64,000 bases of DNA from Leptospiraceae bacterium (GTDB lineage Bacteria; Spirochaetota; Leptospiria; Leptospirales; Leptospiraceae): NCBI GenBank assembly GCA_024233835.1, contig JACKPC010000005.1, positions 62,001 to 126,000 of the forward strand. Direction: 5' to 3'. The position numbers were made by a program, and so were the translations under genes. The notes below the pieces were generated by a model. The model did not search any database. It had not been told where the DNA came from and saw nothing but the letters and a program-made list of their open reading frames with translations. Positions 1 through 7,241 of the stretch are shown piece by piece. Position 1 is the stretch's first letter. Every line of letters begins with the position of its first letter.

Positions 1-219
1 TGGTACTTTGATAGTTCCGGAGGGGGAAGTGATTCCTGGGGTTTTGCCGGTGCCGGAACTGGAGTAAGCAAAAGTAATTGTGATACCGGTTCTGTAAGTC
101 CCGAACTTCGTCTGTGCTGGCATACTCCCACTTCCGGAGTTGTAAATTCCGGTTATCGCTGTGGTTCAACCACCAGTACCGGTGCAACTTATGAAAGACT
201 CATTTTTCATGCAGACTGA
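1..219 (+). CDS. C-terminal fragment of a Gly/Ser/Thr-rich protein
   Basis: Frame 1 is open from the first base to a TGA at 217-219, giving 72 residues of a protein that begins outside the window. The segment is rich in Gly, Ser and Thr, has three cysteines, and ends with an aromatic block around LRLCWHTP and then YERLIFHAD. This looks like the C-terminal cap of a secreted or surface protein, with paired cysteines typical of extracytoplasmic domains. I do not recognise the family. The upstream part of the gene would be needed to identify it. Confidence 0.6.
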   Translation, partial: WYFDSSGGGSDSWGFAGAGTGVSKSNCDTGSVSPELRLCWHTPTSGVVNSGYRCGSTTSTGATYERLIFHAD

Positions 220-293
220 GACTCTGCTTGAAAAGTGTTCTTTTTCGCAAATTACTTGACCGTCAGGGAGTTTTCGACTAATTCTGTTTTAGT

Positions 294-2105
294 ATGATAA
301 AACTTCCCTACGGCATTATGAATTTTGAAAAAATCATTAGTGGTGGCTATTTCTACCAGGATAGAACGGCTTTTATTGAAAAATGCGAGAATACTGCCAG
401 CACTCTTTTCTGTGTGCGTCCGCGGCGTATGGGAAAAACTCTCTGGCTTGATACTCTGGCCAATTACTACGACATCAAAAGAAAAGATCGGTTCGAAAAG
501 CTTTTCAGCCATCTTTACATAGGGAAAAATCCAACCGGCAGGCAAAATTCTTATCTCATCCTGCATCTTGATTTTTCTACCATTCAGGTTTCGAATGATA
601 TAAAAGAAATTGAAAATAGCTTTCATAGGTATATTACCACTGTGATTCGAGAATTTCTCATAAAATATAAGGATTGTATAGCAGACTTTCCGGTCGCATT
701 TGAGAGGGAGAATGCTATTGATTCCATGAATTCCTTAATCAGTGTGATTAAATTATCCGAGCACAAACTTTACATTCTGATTGATGAATATGATAATTTC
801 ACCAATGAGTTAATCAGCACCAATAGAACCACAGATTATGCAAGGCTTGTTACGGGTGATGGTCTGTTGAAATCGTTTTTCAAGGTTATCAAGTCGGGTA
901 ATATCGGGGCCATAGATAGAACCTTTGTCACCGGTGTAACCCCGGTAACTCTTACCGACATGTCGAGTGCCTACAACATTTCAACTCCGATTAGCCTCTC
1001 TGCCAATTATAACAATCTCTTTGGTTTTACAGAAAAAGAAGTAGAGTCGATCTTAGAGCCCATACTGGCTGAAGTTGATATGAGTTCGCACAGGGACGAG
1101 ATTTTATCTATTATGCGGCATTACTATAACGGTTATAAATTTTCCAAAAAGCATAGTGATACTATTTATAATCCAACCTTAACCATCTTTTTTTTGAATA
1201 AGCTTATAGAAGAAAGAGGGATTCCCGAACAGTTATACGACCGTAACCTTGAGATGGATGGTAACAAACTGGATCATATTACCAAATTGAGTTCGGTTCA
1301 TGATAAGGTTTTCCGTTTATTAGAGAATGAAGAGAAGATCTCTATTTCGCATTTAGTGGAAGATTTTAAGCTCAGTGAGCTATTGACTATGGATGAGCAA
1401 TCGGAGAGATACCTCTGGTCGTATCTGTTCTATTATGGAATCCTGACCTTCGGAGGTATGGATGCATTTAATACTGTATTAAAGATACCGAATAATATCT
1501 CCCGGCATTTCTATTATGACAGGATACGTCAGGCACTCTTTCCGGCCAAATTGGAAGCGAGTGATGTGCAGAAGGAGTTTTTCATCCACCTCGATTTACC
1601 GGTTTTGCAAACCTTTTTAGAGAAAACAGTTCTACCCTATCTTTCTAATAGGGACTATATCCGTGCGAATGAAGTTTCCATGAAGATCATGTTTCTGTCA
1701 CTCATGCTCCGAGACGACCTGTATATAATCGATAGTGAGAAAGAAATTCTGAGAAACTACAGTGACCTTCTGTATATCGGTCGTGGTGAGACTCGCAAGA
1801 GATTTGGCTTAAAAGACATTCTGATAGAGTTTAAATTTGTAAAGATAAGCGAGACGAATTTGAGTCAGGAAGAGATCAGAGTTCTGGCGGAAAAAGAGCT
1901 GGAAAGTCTGCCCGGAGTCAAGGAAAAGTTAGAGGAAGCGGAAAATCAACTTGGAAGTTATAAAGAGAAGATAGAAGATAAGTTTTATAAGCATAACCGT
2001 TTTTTCTCAGACATGAGCGACTTTGCCATTCATCCCCTGTGCATATTATTCATAGGTTTTGAACGGGTGCTGGTTCGCTCTTGCGTAAGATCGAAGTTCT
2101 CTTGA
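294..2105 (+). CDS. AAA-ATPase-like / PD-(D/E)XK nuclease-like protein (DUF1703 type)
   Basis: This 603-residue protein has the architecture of the AAA-ATPase-like plus DUF1703 family, which is common in accessory regions of bacteroidetes and spirochaetes. Near the N-terminus is a P-loop in the family form RPRRMGKT (residues 42-49). A Walker B-like strand ILIDEYDNF lies near residue 163. A C-terminal PD-(D/E)XK-like core carries the strand DILIEFK near residue 508. Its cellular role is not established; members are assumed to be nucleotide-dependent nucleases or defence-related proteins. It stands alone, with no operon partner. The ATG at 294 is the first plausible start and has no strong Shine-Dalgarno. 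The length is normal for the family and no truncation is visible. Confidence 0.85.
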   Translation: MIKLPYGIMNFEKIISGGYFYQDRTAFIEKCENTASTLFCVRPRRMGKTLWLDTLANYYDIKRKDRFEKLFSHLYIGKNPTGRQNSYLILHLDFSTIQVSNDIKEIENSFHRYITTVIREFLIKYKDCIADFPVAFERENAIDSMNSLISVIKLSEHKLYILIDEYDNFTNELISTNRTTDYARLVTGDGLLKSFFKVIKSGNIGAIDRTFVTGVTPVTLTDMSSAYNISTPISLSANYNNLFGFTEKEVESILEPILAEVDMSSHRDEILSIMRHYYNGYKFSKKHSDTIYNPTLTIFFLNKLIEERGIPEQLYDRNLEMDGNKLDHITKLSSVHDKVFRLLENEEKISISHLVEDFKLSELLTMDEQSERYLWSYLFYYGILTFGGMDAFNTVLKIPNNISRHFYYDRIRQALFPAKLEASDVQKEFFIHLDLPVLQTFLEKTVLPYLSNRDYIRANEVSMKIMFLSLMLRDDLYIIDSEKEILRNYSDLLYIGRGETRKRFGLKDILIEFKFVKISETNLSQEEIRVLAEKELESLPGVKEKLEEAENQLGSYKEKIEDKFYKHNRFFSDMSDFAIHPLCILFIGFERVLVRSCVRSKFS

Positions 2106-2317
2106 ACATCACTTTATGAGGGAGGTCCCGTTCCTCGAATGATAGCTTTCTCCTATCAGGCAAAAGCTTTTATAAAGTCTTTACTTCTGTTTTCACCAAA
2201 ATCCTTTTTATAGCGAAAAACTATTCTAAACATACAATTTTTTCTCTCCATTTCACAAATGCGAAATAGTTCCAAGAACGACCTGCGGATATTCTAAGAA
2301 GATTACGGAGGATTACC
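2106..2317. other. Intergenic region, no gene seen
   Basis: This is an AT-rich gap of 212 bases. A short GC-rich inverted motif lies just after the stop of the upstream gene (GGGAGGTCCC near 2119-2128) and could help end transcription, but it has no T-run. A clear ribosome-binding site (GGAGG, 2307-2311) belongs to the next gene. Nothing else was recognised. Confidence 0.4.
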
Positions 2318-2704
2318 TTGAAAATTAAATTTATTAAATCACTATTAATCATCTTATCCCTCTCAATTACAGGCATGATAAATGCTCAGGAAAAACAGAG
2401 TGATAAGGATGAAAGAGATAAAAACAAAAGAGAAGAACAGCAAACACAGAAAGAAAAAGACAGGAAAAAAGAAAAGCTTAAACCCAGAAAAGGTTTTGTA
2501 TTCAAAGGCGGGATATGGGGTGCCGGTGGAAAATTCGATCCGGGGTTACAGGAAAAGTATAGAATGGATGATCTTTTCAACGGTTTTAATATAGGATTTT
2601 ATAATATGGATTGGGGCAAAGGAAATGAAACCAATTTTCTCAATCCTGTTGGTCTGGATTATTATATTGATGAAGTCGGTCCCGGTTTTGTATTATATCT
2701 ATAA
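2318..2704 (+). CDS. Secreted protein, probably the truncated N-terminus of a larger envelope protein
   Basis: A TTG start at 2318 is supported by GGAGG at 2307-2311 with a 6-base spacer. The 128-residue product begins with a signal peptide (basic MKIKFIK, hydrophobic core, cleavage after INA-Q). A highly charged Lys/Glu linker follows, then a short aromatic/Gly region (GFVFKGGIWGAGGKFDPG) like the start of an outer-membrane domain. The reading frame stops about 60 residues into that region, while the next gene begins in another frame inside it. I infer that a deletion removed the 3' part of this gene and the 5' intergenic DNA of its neighbour. The function is unknown and the remnant may be non-functional. 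Confidence 0.6.
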   Translation: MKIKFIKSLLIILSLSITGMINAQEKQSDKDERDKNKREEQQTQKEKDRKKEKLKPRKGFVFKGGIWGAGGKFDPGLQEKYRMDDLFNGFNIGFYNMDWGKGNETNFLNPVGLDYYIDEVGPGFVLYL

Positions 2705-3875
2705 GTTACTTTTGTATTTATCCCTAATTTTATTCTCCTGTAAGTTCGGGGAATCTTTTCCGCGGGCAAAAGCAGGAATTCTGGATCTTCAAAATTGGGA
2801 TTTTAAAACAAATCCTATTCTTCAACTGGAAGGTGAATGGGAGTTTTACTGGAATGAATTTTGTTTTTCTAATAAAGGAAATTTGAATCCTGTTTGTAAT
2901 CCGGAGAAAAAAACATCTTTTATCAATATGCCAAAACTATGGAACAGTCTTTCCTATATAAATAGCAATCCTCCCATCTCCGGGATCGGATATGCCACAC
3001 ACAGGCTATTTATCCAAACAAATACTGAAGAAGTGCTGGCTCTAAGACTACAAAATGTATATACAGCTTACAAGCTTTGGGTCAATGGTGTCTTACTTGT
3101 AGAGGTAGGTCATGTATCAACCAGTTCCACTCACGGAAAACCCAGATTATTTCCTGTAATTGTTGATTTACCCTCTGCAAAAAATGGAATTGAAATAATA
3201 TTACAGATTTCTAATTTTTATCATAAAAAAGGAGGTGCCTGGAGAAAAATTTATCTGGGTCCAAAAGAAAAAATCTTATTAGAAAAAGAATTAGATACAG
3301 GAATAGATTTATTTATTAGTGGTTGCCTTTGCTTTGTAGGTTTTTATCATATTATATATTTCTACTATAGAAAAAAGGACAGAGCTACTTTTTATTTTGG
3401 TGCCTTTTCTCTTGTGATTGCCTTACGAATTCTTTTAGTGGAAGAACCCTTTCTTTATAGGGTAATTCCTAACTTTCCTTATAATCTTGGGATGAAACTA
3501 GAGTTTTTAACTTCTTTTCTGCCTGCACCTTTATTTGTACTGTTTATTAGCGAATTTTTATATTTCACCGGATTGCAAAAAAATAATAGGATTGACTATA
3601 GTATTACCTTTCCTCAATTTATTTTCTCTGCTTTTATCATGTTTATACCTCCTTCCATTTTTACTCATACCCTTCCTATTTTATATATATTTATTATAAT
3701 CTCTATATTATACGTTATAGTTAAATTATCTATAGCCATAAAAGAAAAAACCATAGGAGCTTATTTTATATCTTTTACTTTTATTATATTACTAATCTTT
3801 TCAATTAATGATGTCCTATATACTGAAACTATTATTAATACAGGTTATTATATTTCTTATGGATTTTTATTTTAG
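2625..3875 (+). CDS. 7TMR-DISM sensor histidine kinase, N-terminal part (frameshifted)
   Basis: This is the sensory half of a histidine kinase. It has an N-terminal hydrophobic segment with a lipobox-like LILFSC, a 7TMR-DISM extracellular domain (motif LEGEWEFYWNEF, also present in the cyclase at 7242-9914), and then about seven membrane helices. The more natural start is the ATG at 2670 (MKSVPVLY), which puts the signal peptide at the N-terminus; the ATG at 2625 lies inside the preceding gene. The frame ends at a TAG (3873-3875). The expected continuation (ILAHRLAMVKEF) lies one frame away, immediately upstream of the kinase part at 3890. One extra T in the T5 run at 3864-3868 would restore a single protein of about 750 residues. 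Mutation and sequencing error are both possible. Confidence 0.8.
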   Translation: MKPIFSILLVWIIILMKSVPVLYYIYKLLLYLSLILFSCKFGESFPRAKAGILDLQNWDFKTNPILQLEGEWEFYWNEFCFSNKGNLNPVCNPEKKTSFINMPKLWNSLSYINSNPPISGIGYATHRLFIQTNTEEVLALRLQNVYTAYKLWVNGVLLVEVGHVSTSSTHGKPRLFPVIVDLPSAKNGIEIILQISNFYHKKGGAWRKIYLGPKEKILLEKELDTGIDLFISGCLCFVGFYHIIYFYYRKKDRATFYFGAFSLVIALRILLVEEPFLYRVIPNFPYNLGMKLEFLTSFLPAPLFVLFISEFLYFTGLQKNNRIDYSITFPQFIFSAFIMFIPPSIFTHTLPILYIFIIISILYVIVKLSIAIKEKTIGAYFISFTFIILLIFSINDVLYTETIINTGYYISYGFLF

Positions 3876-3889
3876 CGCATAGACTTGCC

Positions 3890-4930
3890 ATGGTAAAAGA
3901 ATTTGCTGTTGTAAGGAATAGTCTGGAAAAACTAAACAAAAGCTTAGAATTAGAAGTGGAAGAAAGAACGAGTCAATACAAGAAAGAAAAACAGAAAGCT
4001 GAGGAAGCCAATTTATTAAAGGACAAATTTCTTTCCCTGGTGACTCATGACTTAAGATCTCCCATAAGCGGTGTCAAAACCAATATAGACTATGTATTAA
4101 CAGCGAAAAATCTAAACAAAGAAGAAAAGGAAGCAATTCTAAAAGATAACAGTATTACATTGGATAATCTATCTTCAATGATAAATCGTTTATTAGACTT
4201 AAACCGTTTAAAGACCGATTTCTATAAACTAAACTACAGGCACACAGATCTGCAAAAACTTGTAGCTGAAGTTTTCAATCGTTTATCTTCTATTGCCAAA
4301 AATAAAAATATAGAACTCATCAACCTTGTGCCGGAAGATACAATTCTAACTATAGATGAGGATTTATTTTCAGAACTTATCTATAATCTATGCCATAATG
4401 CAATTAAATTTAGCCCGCCCGCACGTACGGTAAAAGTACATCATTATATACAAAACGGACATCGAATAATTGTCGAAGATAGTGGTTTTGGCATGAGTAA
4501 AGAACAGATTTTGAACATTTGGAAGGATAGCTATTTCAAACAGACTCCGGGAACAAATGGGGAAATAGGTTCCGGCATAGGACTTCTTCTCTGTAAAGAA
4601 ATCCTTAAATTACACGGAGGGGAAATGAAAGTCGAGTCGACACCTCACGAGAAAACCCTATTTGAAATCAGGGTACCCTTAAATGAAAAAATAATTTTTG
4701 CTCTTGTAAGTAAAGAAGAGTTTTTATCTTTGACAAAGTCTAAGGATTTATCTGCCATGTATATACACTGTGCAAATAATGATGAGCTAATATCAATCAG
4801 CCATAATGTTCTACCGGATTTGATTTTAACCGAATGGGAATCCCAGCTATCTCTAAATATTTTGGAAAAAAATGTTGATCTTTCGATGGTTCCAATCATA
4901 AAAATAGCTGAATATAAACAGAAAATATGA
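3890..4930 (+). CDS. 7TMR-DISM sensor histidine kinase, C-terminal kinase part (frameshifted)
   Basis: This is the cytoplasmic half of the split kinase. In order it shows a coiled coil after the last membrane helix, a HisKA phosphoacceptor (SLVTHDLRSPISG, H-box), an HATPase with N-box (YNLCHNAIKFSPP), G1 (VEDSGFGM) and G2 (GSGIGLLLCKEI), and then about 80 residues resembling a degenerate receiver with no clear acceptor Asp. The frame is open upstream of the ATG at 3890 back through the last membrane helix, so that ATG is probably internal and not the true start. The 3' end overlaps the response-regulator gene by four bases (ATGA), which indicates translational coupling and a cognate pair. Confidence 0.85.
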   Translation: MVKEFAVVRNSLEKLNKSLELEVEERTSQYKKEKQKAEEANLLKDKFLSLVTHDLRSPISGVKTNIDYVLTAKNLNKEEKEAILKDNSITLDNLSSMINRLLDLNRLKTDFYKLNYRHTDLQKLVAEVFNRLSSIAKNKNIELINLVPEDTILTIDEDLFSELIYNLCHNAIKFSPPARTVKVHHYIQNGHRIIVEDSGFGMSKEQILNIWKDSYFKQTPGTNGEIGSGIGLLLCKEILKLHGGEMKVESTPHEKTLFEIRVPLNEKIIFALVSKEEFLSLTKSKDLSAMYIHCANNDELISISHNVLPDLILTEWESQLSLNILEKNVDLSMVPIIKIAEYKQKI

Positions 4931-5520
4931 CAAACGTTCTACTATTAGATGATCATAATGCTATCACAACCGGCTTAAAATATTCACTTGAGAAATCGGG
5001 ATATTTTGAAATAAAAAAAATACTAAACTCAGCAGATCATTTAATAGACTTTTTATATTCTGAGAAAATACACCTGGTTATTACCGATATCAACATGCCC
5101 GGGAAAAATATATTCGAAGTAATCCCAACGGTAAAAAAACAATTTCCCTATATTAAAATTATTGTTTATACTATGTTCGATAGTGAAGGTTATTTTCGTG
5201 ATGCAAATAATGTGGGTGTTAATGGATATATTCTTAAGACGGAAAATTTGGATAATATGATACCAACAGTGCAAAATATTATGGCAGGAATTTACTATTG
5301 CTCTAAGCAACTTAAGAAGTTCTTAAAAGATGAACTTTTATTTAATGAAAAAGAACATATAATTTTAAAGAATCTTTTGGAAGGTCATAAACCGGCAGAA
5401 ATTGCAAAAATCCTTGGAAAATCAAAAAGAATGGTGGAATATCATCTAAGCAATATTCGAGATAAACTTGGAGTTAGAAGTAATATAGAGTTAATTATTA
5501 AATATAAAGATATGTATTAA
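4927..5520 (+). CDS. NarL/LuxR-type response regulator
   Basis: This 197-residue two-component response regulator has an N-terminal receiver with the acidic pair in LLLDDH and the acceptor Asp in VITDINMPG. The switch Thr is in IVYTMF and the conserved Lys in YILKTE. The C-terminus is a LuxR-type helix-turn-helix (EGHKPAEIAKILGKSKRMVEYHLSNI). The start codon overlaps the kinase stop (ATGA at 4927-4930), so it is very likely the partner of the DISM histidine kinase. Because the kinase frame is broken, signalling in this isolate may be lost unless the break is an error. Target genes cannot be inferred. Confidence 0.9.
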   Translation: MTNVLLLDDHNAITTGLKYSLEKSGYFEIKKILNSADHLIDFLYSEKIHLVITDINMPGKNIFEVIPTVKKQFPYIKIIVYTMFDSEGYFRDANNVGVNGYILKTENLDNMIPTVQNIMAGIYYCSKQLKKFLKDELLFNEKEHIILKNLLEGHKPAEIAKILGKSKRMVEYHLSNIRDKLGVRSNIELIIKYKDMY

Positions 5521-5838
5521 TTCATCTTTGTAGCCTGGAAAATACAGCTATATTGTAAAAGCTTATAAACAAAAAACTCCCTGAACGGACCTTTGGTGCA
5601 ATATTGCAGCCGAACGCTGTGCTTCGGTACGAGTGGATAAAAAAAAGGGAACCGTTCAAAATATACTATATATCGGTAGATAAATAGATTTCAAACAGTT
5701 CCCATGAAAAGGGGCAGTAAAAATCAAAACGTATTCAATAAGTTATTTACTAATTGAATAACATCTTTTGCAACCAGATTTCTCTAAAAAAGCAAAAATC
5801 CTTTACTTGGAAGGAATATTATAGAGGCTTGGGCTAGC
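5521..5838. other. Intergenic region with a possible structured element (5582-5658)
   Basis: This is a 318-base gap without a convincing gene. TGAACGG (5582-5588) and CCGTTCA (5652-5658) form an outer 7-bp inverted repeat. Between them are a GCAATATTGC palindrome and a CCGAA/TTCGG hairpin. The resulting branched fold lies immediately 3' of the response regulator, as the other structured elements of this window do, but without a T-run. Only weak AT-rich sequence precedes the phosphatase gene; I could not assign a promoter. Confidence 0.4.
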
Positions 5839-6315
5839 ATGGAAAAGAAAAGAGTTTTGTTCGTATGTCTCGGAAATATTTGTAGATCTCCCGCTGCGGA
5901 AGGTGCTTTTACAGATCTGGTTCAAAAAAGTAAACTCGAATCTAAATTCATTATTGATTCTGCCGGGACGGGAGAGTGGCATATTGGAGAGCTTTCTCAT
6001 CCAAATACAAGAAAAACGGCTAAAAAGCGAGGAATTGAATTGATTCACAGGGCCAGACTCTTTACCCGTGATGATTTTGATAAATTTGATTACATTCTTG
6101 CAATGGATTCTTCCAATCTTTCCAATATACTCGCCATGGCTAGAAACGAAGAAGATAAAAAGAAGGTTTTTAAATTTCGCAGGTTTGACCCGGAAGTGGA
6201 AGGCGAGCCCGATGTTCCTGATCCTTACTATGGAGGCCTGCAGGGTTTTTCAAATGTTCAGGAAATTTGCGAAAGGACTTCTAAGGGGCTTCTGGATTGG
6301 ATATTAAAAAGCTAA
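5839..6315 (+). CDS. Low-molecular-weight protein-tyrosine-phosphatase family protein
   Basis: This 158-residue protein has the full LMW-PTP signature: the catalytic P-loop C(X)5R as CLGNICRS (Cys10, Arg16) at the N-terminus and the general-acid Asp of the DPYYGG loop (Asp128). Length and fold match the family. The next gene, a fructosamine-kinase homologue, overlaps its 3' end by 19 bases, so the two are translationally coupled. It is established that some bacterial LMW-PTPs encoded beside fructosamine-kinase homologues dephosphorylate 5-phospho-ribulosamines on glycated amines, and the kinase then acts on the product. By context I favour that deglycation role over tyrosine dephosphorylation, but the sequence alone cannot decide. 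Confidence 0.9.
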   Translation: MEKKRVLFVCLGNICRSPAAEGAFTDLVQKSKLESKFIIDSAGTGEWHIGELSHPNTRKTAKKRGIELIHRARLFTRDDFDKFDYILAMDSSNLSNILAMARNEEDKKKVFKFRRFDPEVEGEPDVPDPYYGGLQGFSNVQEICERTSKGLLDWILKS

Positions 6316-7166
6316 ATTCTCTTCTGCCTTCTCTTCAGAGATATGAAGCTTTAAATGGAGCTGAAATTTCTCGTATAGAATTTTATTCTTCCAGTCTTTT
6401 TCCCCTGTATAAAGCAAAAACCTCTTCTAAGGACCTTGCTATAAAAGTTCTTGATTCCTTCAAAATGGCAGAATCGGAATCTCATGCCCTGATTTACATG
6501 CAGGAGCAGGGTGCTTTCGTTCCCTATTGTTACGGTTTTTTCTCACAGGCTGAGAAATACTACCTTGTGATGGACTTTATCGAAGGAGGGGGAAGGCGCT
6601 CGGAAGATTCCATTTACAATTCCCTGTTCTCTCTGTACAGGAATACTTCTACTCACTGGGGCTGGAAAGAGCATAATTATATCGGAAATATTTACCAGAC
6701 AAACCGTTTGAGTGAATCGTTTCGAGAATACTGGCTGGCCTACCGGATAGAGCCTTTAATTCGATTGGCAGAACAGAAAGGAGAGCTGGATTCTTCCCTG
6801 GCTCATAAATTGATTCAGCTCATTGATCATCTTATTGAAATATGGAAATTGGAAAAGCTTACTCCCCGCTTGATTCACGGTGACCTCTGGTCCGGGAACG
6901 CGATTGCCGGAAAAGAGGGAAAACTCTATTTGATTGACCCCTGTCTGGCCTTCGGTCACCCCGAACAGGATTTCGGGATGATGAGGATGTTCGGAGGTTT
7001 CCCCGGTTCCTCCTGGATGAAACGCCTTGGTGATTCCTTAAGTCTGGATCCTGAACTGGAAGAACGCATCCCTTTCTGGCAAATTTACCCGGTTTTAGTT
7101 CATATTGTGATTTTTGGTAGATCCTATTTAAGTTCTCTGAATACGATTATCAGAGCTTATTCCTGA
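6297..7166 (+). CDS. Fructosamine/ribulosamine-3-kinase family protein (protein deglycation)
   Basis: This 289-residue protein has the aminoglycoside-phosphotransferase-like fold of the fructosamine-3-kinase family. The ATP-site Lys is in LAIKVLDSF, and the catalytic loop is HGDLWSGN near residues 194-201. The metal-binding Asp is in LIDPCLAFGHPEQDFG. The family phosphorylates ketosamines on glycated proteins so that they decompose and free the amine. The likely start is TTG at 6297, inside the phosphatase gene; no ATG fits the conserved N-terminus. The overlap with the LMW phosphatase gene supports a two-step ribulosamine-5-phosphate repair pathway. Length is normal and no catalytic residue is missing. 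Confidence 0.87.
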   Translation: MDIKKLNSLLPSLQRYEALNGAEISRIEFYSSSLFPLYKAKTSSKDLAIKVLDSFKMAESESHALIYMQEQGAFVPYCYGFFSQAEKYYLVMDFIEGGGRRSEDSIYNSLFSLYRNTSTHWGWKEHNYIGNIYQTNRLSESFREYWLAYRIEPLIRLAEQKGELDSSLAHKLIQLIDHLIEIWKLEKLTPRLIHGDLWSGNAIAGKEGKLYLIDPCLAFGHPEQDFGMMRMFGGFPGSSWMKRLGDSLSLDPELEERIPFWQIYPVLVHIVIFGRSYLSSLNTIIRAYS

Positions 7167-7241
7167 AAATTGAATATTTTTAGAAAAGGTATTTTTGTCT
7201 TTTAAAAAAAGAAGTGCAGTATAAGCTGAATGTAAGTTACC

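Noticed and set aside
3860..3875. Programmed -1 frameshift in the DISM kinase
   Set aside because: The site ATTTTTA does not fit the canonical X-XXY-YYZ slippery pattern and I see no stimulatory hairpin; a homopolymer change is simpler.
5582..5658. tRNA or known riboswitch in the 5521-5838 gap
   Set aside because: No cloverleaf, CCA end or known aptamer motif fits the inverted repeats.
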